64,000 bases of DNA, taken from positions 69,671 to 133,670 of the forward strand of contig JBDKTO010000045.1 in the NCBI GenBank assembly GCA_039680175.1. The letters run 5' to 3'. This DNA is from Veillonellales bacterium. GTDB lineage: Bacteria > Bacillota > Negativicutes > JAAYSF01. Below the pieces are notes generated by a model. The model was given only the letters and a program-made list of their open reading frames with translations, was not told the origin of the DNA and did no database searches. The first letter of the stretch is position 1, and each line of letters begins with the position of its first letter. Positions 57,864 to 64,000 of the stretch are shown piece by piece. Made by a program: the position numbers and the translations under genes.

Positions 57864-58757
57864 ATGAAAGAATTAGTCATTGTCAGCGGCAAAGGCGGAA
57901 CGGGTAAAACCAGCATCAGCGCCGCCCTCGCTTTTATTGCGCTGCATAAAATTCTTGTCGACTGCGATGTCGATGCCGCTAACCTTCATTTAATTAGCGG
58001 CGCTGTCCTTAATGAATCCCATGAATTTACCGCCGGATTTGAACCGCATATTGATAAAAGTCGCTGCACCGCTTGCGGCAAATGTACCGACCTCTGCCGC
58101 TTCGGAGCAATTACTAACGGCGTGCTGACTTCTCCCTTCAATTGTGAAGGCTGTGGCGTTTGCTCATTTAACTGCCCGGCACAAGCCATCCAAATGCAAA
58201 ATAAGAAGGCAGGCCAATGGTTTATATCCGACACCCGCTTAGGACGTTTAGTTCACGCCGAGCTTGGTCTCTCCGTTGAAAATTCCGGCAAGCTCGTCAA
58301 TAAAGTACGGCAGGAGGCCAAAAAAATTGCTGCCGCCGAACAAATTTCTCTTATTATTACTGACGGCCCCCCTGGTATTGGCTGTCCGGCAATTGCTGCC
58401 TTGTCCGGTGCGGATCTGGCGCTGGCCGTTGTTGAACCTTCGATCACCGGCATTCATGATCTGACACGGCTAGTCGACTTGGTGTCTCATTTCAACTTAC
58501 CGCTCACAGTCTGTATCAATAAAAGTAATCTGCATCCGGAAAATACCCGAAACTTAATTGCCTGGTGCCAACAAAACGCTATTGCAGTAGCTGGACAACT
58601 TCCCTATAGCGATATCTTCCGCCATGCTGTCCAAGACGGAAAAACCGTAATGGAAATGCCGTCAAATGAGGATGTAAAACAGCCCCTTATCGAACTATGG
58701 ATCAACTTGTTAAATCGTCTGGCGATAATTGACCAATCAAAGAAGGAAACAAAATGA
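57864..58757 (+). CDS. MinD/ParA-type ATPase with inserted [4Fe-4S] ferredoxin domain (second of pair)
   Basis: The 297-residue paralogue has SGKGGTGKT at residues 8-16, [4Fe-4S] motifs at C68-C78 and C94-C104, and DGPPGIGCPA as switch II. The two ATPases likely work as a heteropair. The stop overlaps the start of the next NifX-like fragment (ATGA, 58754-58757). Its last 63 bases are the source-like match of the duplicated segment at 58854-58916. Confidence 0.9.
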   Translation: MKELVIVSGKGGTGKTSISAALAFIALHKILVDCDVDAANLHLISGAVLNESHEFTAGFEPHIDKSRCTACGKCTDLCRFGAITNGVLTSPFNCEGCGVCSFNCPAQAIQMQNKKAGQWFISDTRLGRLVHAELGLSVENSGKLVNKVRQEAKKIAAAEQISLIITDGPPGIGCPAIAALSGADLALAVVEPSITGIHDLTRLVDLVSHFNLPLTVCINKSNLHPENTRNLIAWCQQNAIAVAGQLPYSDIFRHAVQDGKTVMEMPSNEDVKQPLIELWINLLNRLAIIDQSKKETK

Positions 58758-58927
58758 AAATTGCTTTTACGCCCCACGCTCAAGATTGCCATTCAACCGT
58801 TGATTCCCGCTTTGGTCGTGTTATTTATGATGAAGAAAAAAGCGCGTGGACAACAGCCCCTTATCAAACTATGGATCAACTTAATAAACTGTCTAAGGAT
58901 GACTGCCAAATCAAAGCAATCTGGTAA
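58754..58927 (+). pseudogene. NifX-like 5' fragment fused to a duplicated ATPase 3' end
   Basis: The first ~26 codons (MKIAFTPHAQDCHSTVDSRFGRV) are NifX-like, matching the family pattern at 56123. The frame then goes out of family. The DNA at 58854-58916 matches 58680-58742 at 51 of 63 positions and, in another frame, encodes QPLIKLWINLINCL, a relative of the ATPase tail QPLIELWINLLNRL. So a deletion or recombination joined two genes. A 57-residue frame remains open but is unlikely to be functional. Confidence 0.75.
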
Positions 58928-59032
58928 TATGTCAAGCCCGAAAAAATAAAGAATTGTAAACGAATTCTGAAAAGAGCGTATACTTAATAAGCCTTTTCCA
59001 TAGCCGAAAAGAAAAGGTAATATATGGGAATG

Positions 59033-60316
59033 TTAAGCTTGGCTTACTCCACTTTGAGAGTAAAGCTGATGCTTGGCCAGCAATCCAAAAATCAGCCGAA
59101 CAAATTTACGAGCTGTAAGCGCGAGTGCACGTTTATGCTGATGAGTTTTTGCCTCATCATACTTTTTCTGGTAGAAAGCGGCAAATTCGCCGCAATAGTT
59201 CTTTACATGGCTAACTGCCTCAATCAGATAGTATCTGAGATAAGCATTTCCAGCCTTTGAAAGCTTCGTATTATCTGACGTAAAGTTGCCAGATTGGTTT
59301 TCACGCCAGACAAGACCAGCATACTTGGCAAGGGCATCCTGAGATTTAAAGGCATCAATATAGCCAATCTCAGCAAGAATGCCGGCAGCCATGACAGGCC
59401 CAATCCCCGGAATGGATAAAAGGCTTTGGTAAGCATTGGGATCAAGACCCTTGAGCGTTTTCTCGATGGCTTTATTCACAGCCTTCATTTCAGTTGTATA
59501 CGTTGAAATGAGGTTGAAGGACGAAGCAATGGAGATGGTTAACGGCTCATACAAACATTTATCCAAACGGTAGGAGTTACGGGCTGCCTGTTGCAGAAGC
59601 AAAGCTGTTTTCTTGGGATCGGGGAAGCGGTTGTGCCCTTTTTCACAGATGTAGCCAATTAGTGCTTCCATCGGCATATCAGCGATCTCTTCCGTAGAGA
59701 GAAAATCGGTAAGCACCGAAGAAGCCGTAGCACCGAAGCAATTGGAAAAAGGCTGTTCCTCCTCATCAAGCAGTGAAAATTCGCTGAATTTGAGAAAGAT
59801 ATTAGAAAGCATATAAGCTTTCTCCCGAGTCAAGGATTTAGCCAGATGCAGGCGATGGCGGGTTAAACGCTGTAAAGCGAGAAACTGGCTGCCACGCCAA
59901 GGCTTAACGGTGATTCTGCCAACTCTGGCGAAATCAGCAATGACGAATGCATCAATGTAGTCGTTCTTGCCGAGATCAATGAAAGATTTCTTGTAGTTGG
60001 CAACCATTTTAGGGTTCACACAATAAACAGCTGTATGGAAAGGCATCAAAAGCGGGCAGGAAGAAAGATAATTGGCAATATGAGTGCCATAGAAAGAAGT
60101 TGACTCCAAAGCAATCATGAGCCTGGTAAGGTCAGTATGAAAGCCGAGGAAATCTGCAAGCTTTTGAGCCAGTTCCACAGCGCCGGGCTGATTATTAGCA
60201 ACAGAGAAAGAGATGAGCGGCTTCGACGATTCAAAATCGAGGAGAGCGACCACGTTTTCCCGGGAGCTAATGTCAATCCCGACGAACAAAGTAGAAAGAA
60301 GATCCGCCTTCTTCAT
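59033..60316 (-). CDS. IS110-family transposase (DEDD/Transposase_20)
   Basis: The 427-residue recombinase begins with a RuvC-like DEDD domain (VGIDISSRENV, ALESTSFYGTHIANYL, DLGKNDYIDAFVIADFARVG) and ends in the Transposase_20 domain (LLSIPGIGPVMAAGILAEIGYIDAFKSQDALAKYAGLVWRENQSGN, LSKAGNAYLRYYLIEAVSHV). Such enzymes use a bridge RNA to choose donor and target sites. Start ATG 60316 with AAAGGTGG upstream. The frame is intact. Confidence 0.93.
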   Translation of the reverse strand: MKKADLLSTLFVGIDISSRENVVALLDFESSKPLISFSVANNQPGAVELAQKLADFLGFHTDLTRLMIALESTSFYGTHIANYLSSCPLLMPFHTAVYCVNPKMVANYKKSFIDLGKNDYIDAFVIADFARVGRITVKPWRGSQFLALQRLTRHRLHLAKSLTREKAYMLSNIFLKFSEFSLLDEEEQPFSNCFGATASSVLTDFLSTEEIADMPMEALIGYICEKGHNRFPDPKKTALLLQQAARNSYRLDKCLYEPLTISIASSFNLISTYTTEMKAVNKAIEKTLKGLDPNAYQSLLSIPGIGPVMAAGILAEIGYIDAFKSQDALAKYAGLVWRENQSGNFTSDNTKLSKAGNAYLRYYLIEAVSHVKNYCGEFAAFYQKKYDEAKTHQHKRALALTARKFVRLIFGLLAKHQLYSQSGVSQA

Positions 60317-60600
60317 AAGAAATACACCACCTTTCCGGCTAAGAGTAGGAAGAGTAGAAAAGGAATATCCTGATCTTAAACGCTGACCGCACCCTCGCTA
60401 ATTAACATTCACCTGTGAAAGAATAAGTTGCTGGTAGAAACACTTTCGCCCAGGGACGCAACATCTGTGTAAGCGGCATCTGACGAATAAGGCAGGCGTC
60501 ATGCTTTTCAAGCAGTCGCCGAAAGGCGCTGAAGGAGAAAAAAGACGTAACCTTTGCTACAGATCACCAGAATCTATTGTAGCATCAGGAGTTCCAAAAT
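60317..60600 (-). ncRNA. Candidate IS110 bridge RNA region
   Basis: The long non-coding left end upstream of the transposase is where IS110-group bridge RNAs are encoded. On the minus strand it holds several hairpin-forming segments, e.g. GCGCCTTTCGGCG near 60517-60530, and a GACGCCTGCCTTATTCGTCAG stretch. Location follows established IS110 architecture; loops and guides were not modelled here, so the exact RNA is unknown. Confidence 0.5.
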
Positions 60601-60618
60601 TAAGTAACTAAAATAAAA

Positions 60619-60663
60619 AATAAGCTTTGTAAGTAAGGCTGGTATCTGCTTACAAAACTTATT
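60619..60663 (-). terminator. Hairpin next to the left end of IS110
   Basis: AATAAG-c-TTTGTAAG and CTTACAAA-a-CTTATT pair around a 15-base loop; on the minus strand T-rich sequence (TTTTTTATTTTAG) follows. It may insulate the element from outside transcription. Confidence 0.6.
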
Positions 60664-60857
60664 ATACGAGGAGATAGGTTAATGGGCAGCTAAGTATACC
60701 AGCGGCAGCATTGGCAAATGTGCTGTATCTGGTCGCAAAACAAAATAATAAAAACAGGGCTGTATAATAAATCGTTCTTTGAACCTATTGTCACACCGTA
60801 TACCAAATTTGACTTTTTGTATATCGAATTTATGTAAACCAAATTCATTCCCAAATG

Positions 60858-60936
60858 TGGTATGATAAGAATGTTTCCTGATCCATACAGGAAACAGCCT
60901 TCATTCTAGGCCGCTACCATTCTGGCGGCCTTTTAC
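60858..60936 (+). ncRNA. Candidate small RNA with extended -10 promoter and terminator
   Basis: An extended -10 (TG-G-TATGAT, 60858-60866) precedes an 8-bp hairpin GTTTCCTG/CAGGAAAC (60873-60895) and a GGCCGC/GCGGCC terminator hairpin with TTTT (60909-60934). The ~64-nt unit encodes no protein. It resembles small terminator-bounded antisense-type RNAs, but no toxin or target gene is next to it. Confidence 0.4.
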
Positions 60937-61161
60937 TTTGTTTAAATTTAAACCAACTGGTCAATACTAATATTGCACATGAATTACTTCCTCTTCTCAT
61001 CCTTATTAGGCCGGCTTATGCTGGCCTAATTTCTTGTTGCAAATTCAGCCCATAAGCGAACTGGCCGGATGTGCTTACAAGATTTCGACCTGCCTGTTAT
61101 CAGCGTTTCTTTTTGTGTGGCATTCTCACTCCTCCGCTTGTCCACTTCTATCGCAGCCGGA

Positions 61162-61311
61162 TTAGCCGGCTTGTTGCTGTTTCTTGATATACTCCTGAAT
61201 AAATGCATGAGCAGCGTTTTTTTTTACACGTTCAGGAAGCTTGTCAGGTGGATATTCCTTACCTTCTTTATCAACAAACCCCCGAAAAACCCCTTCACAT
61301 TTCTTTCTCAC
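61162..61311 (-). CDS. Small protein of 49 residues, unknown function
   Basis: GTG (61309-61311) follows GGGGGTGGTGAT. The product (MRKKCEGVFRGFVDKEGKEY, then PPDKLPERVKKNAAHAFIQEY and a KKQQQAG tail) is basic, with a helical C terminus and no hydrophobic segment. Composition suggests a cytosolic or DNA-associated peptide, possibly phage/mobile-element borne. No family recognised. Confidence 0.6.
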   Translation of the reverse strand: MRKKCEGVFRGFVDKEGKEYPPDKLPERVKKNAAHAFIQEYIKKQQQAG

Positions 61312-61737
61312 ATCACCACCCCCGGTAATTTATATGCAGATACTGGTTGTCCGCTTGCATGGTAATCAGCAGGAATATCGATAATAAGTAGAGTTGCATT
61401 CCACGTAACTGCGCAAGGTTGTTAAAATTTAAGCTTCCGGATTACCACTCGGAAGCTTAAATTTGGAAACAAATAGCCAGAACGCATTACGCTTGTGATA
61501 TTCCCTTTTACTTGAGCAATTTTGTTATTATTGTAATAAATTTACATATTGAGAAAGGTTTATTGCTTCGCTACAGCGAATGTAATTTAGACGTTAAGTT
61601 CGATACTATGTGATTCAACTATTCAATAACTTGGTTACTTGTATCCATATGATAGACTTACTAAGCCTAAACGATCCCCGCTTTCTTCTCATCGCTCAAC
61701 AAATTGCTAGTTTTTGATTCAGAAAGGTTGATTATAA
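61312..61737. other. Gene-poor stretch with a 15-bp inverted repeat
   Basis: No credible gene. A perfect inverted repeat, AAATTTAAGCTTCCG (61425-61439) and CGGAAGCTTAAATTT (61450-61464), surrounds a 10-base loop. A smaller TTCGCT-AC-AGCGAA palindrome lies near 61568-61581. The ribosome site AAAGG for the next gene is at about 61724. Confidence 0.6.
61425..61464. repeat. Perfect 15-bp inverted repeat (hairpin)
   Basis: Arms at 61425-61439 and 61450-61464 are exact complements with a 10-base loop (GATTACCACT). There is no clear T-tract on either side, so it could be a weak bidirectional terminator or a recombination/mobility relic. Confidence 0.7.
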
Positions 61738-62172
61738 TTGCAAATAAAACGAATTACTGGACTAATTGGCTCAATTTTATTAATTGCAGGCCCCTTCTCC
61801 CCTATCCTCAAACTTCCAAGCGTTGGGCAGATAAGCTATTTCCATCATGGTCACGGCGATGGAATTCTGCTGCTAACCTTTGGAATGATCTCCCTGGTAG
61901 CGGTCTTGCTCAAGCGGTATAATCTGCTCTATTTTACGGGAATTTCTTCCTTAGCCATGGTAACGTTCACTTTTTATAATATTTATCAAGCACTAAGAAA
62001 AATTAAAATGCAGTTATCACGCGAGTTATCCGGCCAAATACAAGGTATTGATCAATTTATAAATTCCATTCAAGTCGAATGGGGAGTCGTTGTAATAGGA
62101 ATCGGTATTGTCTTAGTGCTCATTACCCCCTTAATAAAAAAAAACAAATCGATTACAATTAGAAAAGGCTAA
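61738..62172 (+). CDS. Membrane protein of unknown function, 144 residues
   Basis: Predicted topology is three to four helices (ITGLIGSILLIAGPFSPI; GILLLTFGMISLVAVLL; YFTGISSLAMVTFTFYNIY; VVVIGIGIVLVLITPLI) with an amphipathic stretch between. A histidine-rich SYFHHGHGDG loop follows helix 1. Start TTG with AAAGG ten bases upstream. No family recognised with confidence; similar small YidH-like or DUF-type membrane proteins accompany mobile regions. Confidence 0.65.
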   Translation: MQIKRITGLIGSILLIAGPFSPILKLPSVGQISYFHHGHGDGILLLTFGMISLVAVLLKRYNLLYFTGISSLAMVTFTFYNIYQALRKIKMQLSRELSGQIQGIDQFINSIQVEWGVVVIGIGIVLVLITPLIKKNKSITIRKG

Positions 62173-62438
62173 AACGTGGCACCAGACTAAAATTACTCAC
62201 CCCAGGTCCATTGCTAGTAGTGGTAATGCCTTTGCGCGAAGCCATTTGTTTTTCCACCCTGGAAATTTGAACAATATAAATCCAGCGGATACTTAAAAGA
62301 ATATAAATAAGAAAGGCCACGGTATAAACCGTGACCTCTTGTAAAAAGACCAATTGAAACATAAATGTCTTGGCAATAACTGCTTGTAACCAACCCCAAT
62401 CATATATAAGGTCTCATGATTATTCTCTGGAGGAACTT

Positions 62439-63911
62439 ATGAACGCCATATATTGCCGTGTATCGACCGATGAACAAGCAACGAAAGGCTACTCCTTGGA
62501 TGACCAGAAGCAGTCTTGCCGCAGTCACCTTGTGGCTATGGGGCTTACAGATATAAACGAGTACATAGATGACGGATATAGCGGCGAATATTTGGAAAGG
62601 CCAGCACTTGAACAGCTAAGAAATGACCTGCAAGCCGGTACTATAAAAAATATTGCCATTTACGATCCTGACCGGTTAAGCCGCAACCTCACCAACCAGT
62701 TAATCATTGCGGATGAAATTGAAAAGTCGGGAGCAAAACTAACCTTCGTTACCGGTGATTATGACGCCAGCCCGGAGGGACGGTTATTTTTCAGCATGCG
62801 TGGCGCAATATCCGCTTATGAGAAAGAAAAAATACGTGAACGTACTTCCCGCGGACGCCGGGCAAAAGCAAACAGAGGGAAAATCGTAATTAACACCCAC
62901 CCTTTTGGCTTTAGCTGGGATAAAGATAACAGCATGTATATTATTAATGAGCGAGAAGCCGAAATTGTCCGGTTAATTTATAACTTATGCATCAAGGAGA
63001 AAATGGGTGCCCGGACATTGGCTCTTGAGCTAATGAGCAGGGGAGTAATCGGCCGAAAAGGAAAGCCCCTCTCTGTCCCCACAGTTAGCCGCATTTTAAG
63101 AAAAGAAATGTACTACGGTACTCACTACCTATTCAAACAGAAGGTACATAAAACAGGCCAAAACAGCCGTGAAATAAAAAATAATCCAAAGGAATTTTGG
63201 ATACCGATAGAAGTACCGGCAATTGTATCCCGCGAAACATGGGATTTAGCGCAGGAACAAATTCAACGAAATAAAAAACTGGCAAAGCGAAATTCAAAAC
63301 GGGATTATTTACTGCGAGGAATTTTATATTGTGCGTTATGTGGCCGATCAATGACCGCCTACGGGAGGATAGGAAAGCGTAAAATCGGCTCGGGTAAGAT
63401 GTATTACTATTATTCCTGTATCTCGAAAGAATCAAATAATTATGCAATTAACGGGGACATATGCCAGTGCCGCCGGATACCGGTTGATGATTTAGAGGAA
63501 GCCGTATGGGACGTATTATTAAAAATAGCAAAAGGTGAAAAATCACTTAATGATTATTTACGAAAGCAAGCGCGTCCTAATTATTCCCAAGAAATAGAAA
63601 AATTGCATAAAGCCCGAGCCGAACTCGAAAAGAAACGAATGGATATAACAAAATGGTATTCGCAAAACTTAATCGATGATATATCTGCAGAAAAAGAGCT
63701 GCAGGCTATAAGAAAGCATCTTGATGCTATTATCTCCAATTTGTCGCAGCTAAATAACATTCAAGAAAAAATTAAACAACCGGGCATTCTCCCGGCTGAT
63801 ATTTTAAATGCTAAAACCTATGAGGAAAAAAGAAATATACTAATCCATTTTCCTTACCAGATTCATGCGGTCCGGCAAGGAGATAGTTTTGCGTTCTGGT
63901 TTAAGGAATAA
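62439..63911 (+). CDS. Large serine recombinase (site-specific integrase)
   Basis: The 490-residue protein begins MNAIYCRVSTDEQATKGYSLDDQ with the catalytic serine S9, has the resolvase core (IAIYDPDRLSRNLTNQLIIADEI, MRGAISAYEKEKIRERTSRGRRAKANRGK), a recombinase domain (TLALELMSRGVIGRKGKPLSVPTVSRILRKEMYYGTHYL), a zinc ribbon (CALCGRS...YYYYSCISKE) and a C-terminal coiled-coil. Such enzymes integrate and excise phages or transposable elements between attP and attB. GGAGG lies five bases before ATG 62439. Any cargo must lie beyond the right edge. Confidence 0.93.
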   Translation: MNAIYCRVSTDEQATKGYSLDDQKQSCRSHLVAMGLTDINEYIDDGYSGEYLERPALEQLRNDLQAGTIKNIAIYDPDRLSRNLTNQLIIADEIEKSGAKLTFVTGDYDASPEGRLFFSMRGAISAYEKEKIRERTSRGRRAKANRGKIVINTHPFGFSWDKDNSMYIINEREAEIVRLIYNLCIKEKMGARTLALELMSRGVIGRKGKPLSVPTVSRILRKEMYYGTHYLFKQKVHKTGQNSREIKNNPKEFWIPIEVPAIVSRETWDLAQEQIQRNKKLAKRNSKRDYLLRGILYCALCGRSMTAYGRIGKRKIGSGKMYYYYSCISKESNNYAINGDICQCRRIPVDDLEEAVWDVLLKIAKGEKSLNDYLRKQARPNYSQEIEKLHKARAELEKKRMDITKWYSQNLIDDISAEKELQAIRKHLDAIISNLSQLNNIQEKIKQPGILPADILNAKTYEEKRNILIHFPYQIHAVRQGDSFAFWFKE

Positions 63912-64000
63912 TTGCCTTGCATTGCTGATTGCATATCTGATCTGTTCAGGTCAGACGTCTTTAGCATATATCCGCCCCCCTATCTTTTTCCATACATTAT

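Larger units (their letters stand above)
58960..60600 (-). mobile_element. IS110-family insertion sequence
   Basis: The transposase gene (59033-60316) is flanked by a short right end (about 58960-59032) and a long non-coding left end (60317-~60600). IS110 elements lack clear terminal inverted repeats, so borders are estimates from the end of related coding sequence and the change to unrelated AT-rich DNA. It lies right after the NifX/ATPase chimera and may have helped create that junction. Confidence 0.8.

Noticed and set aside
61026-61145. 39-codon GTG frame downstream of the 49-residue protein
   Set aside because: No ribosome site; the stop lies within a hairpin; composition is not convincing.
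62159-62341. Short minus-strand ORF (MASRKGITTTSNGPG and onward) with a GGTCACGGT/ACCGTGGCC hairpin upstream
   Set aside because: Only 28 codons, overlapping the end of the membrane-protein gene, no homology recognised; probably a remnant.

Overview
The window looks like a chromosomal segment of an endospore-forming, obligately anaerobic Firmicute, most likely a member of the Negativicutes (Sporomusaceae type). The gene order mnmA-nifS-rarA-6S RNA-aspS-hisS ... rel-apt-recJ ... secF-secD ... yajC-tgt-queA-spoIID-ruvB-ruvA-ruvC-bofC-yebC is the classical Firmicute arrangement. SpoIID, a BofC-like protein, 3D-domain wall proteins, two [FeFe]-hydrogenase-type proteins, a butyryl-CoA-type dehydrogenase and a minimal SufBC pair fit a sporulating anaerobe. 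The genus assignment is inference.

Layout. 1-28.4 kb is a long minus-strand housekeeping block: tRNA thiolation, DNA repair, 6S RNA, two aminoacyl-tRNA synthetases, heme synthesis with Fur, stringent response, purine salvage, Sec translocon accessories, queuosine synthesis, Holliday-junction resolution and sporulation. 28.5-33.4 kb is a hydrogen module: a catalytic-type [FeFe]-hydrogenase, two thioredoxin-fold [2Fe-2S] proteins, a PP2C/SpoIIE phosphatase and a PAS-containing hydrogenase-like sensor. A tRNA-Val follows. 33.7-41 kb holds an acyl-CoA dehydrogenase, small transporters and hydrolases, three cell-wall proteins (one behind a c-di-AMP riboswitch), an M20 amidohydrolase and a small siroheme reductase. 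41-46.8 kb is nitrogen metabolism: two unlike glutamine synthetases and a secreted asparaginase. 47-52.4 kb carries hydrolases, a 2-hydroxyacid dehydrogenase and sufC-sufB.

52.4-58.9 kb is the most unusual part. Four plus-strand units (a 5'-truncated SCIFF-maturase-like radical SAM gene, a CDF metal exporter, an IscU-like/DUF1847/NifX-like operon, and a DUF5320/paired ferredoxin-ATPase operon) share a palindromic operator, ATGAA-N6-TTCAT. At three of them it overlaps promoters of identical geometry (TTGACA-N17-TATATT). A degenerate copy lies upstream of sufC. The core matches the TGAA-N6-TTCA core of ArsR/SmtB-family metal-sensor operators, so I propose an undescribed metal- or Fe-S-responsive regulon feeding a cluster that resembles the orange-protein (ORP) system. 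The locus also shows decay: a single-base frameshift in the IscU-like gene, a truncated maturase, and a NifX-like 5' end joined to a duplicated ATPase 3' end.

58.9-64 kb is plastic DNA: an IS110-family element with a long non-coding left end (candidate bridge RNA), a candidate small RNA, small orphan ORFs, long inverted repeats and a large serine recombinase at the window edge. No CRISPR array or rRNA was seen.
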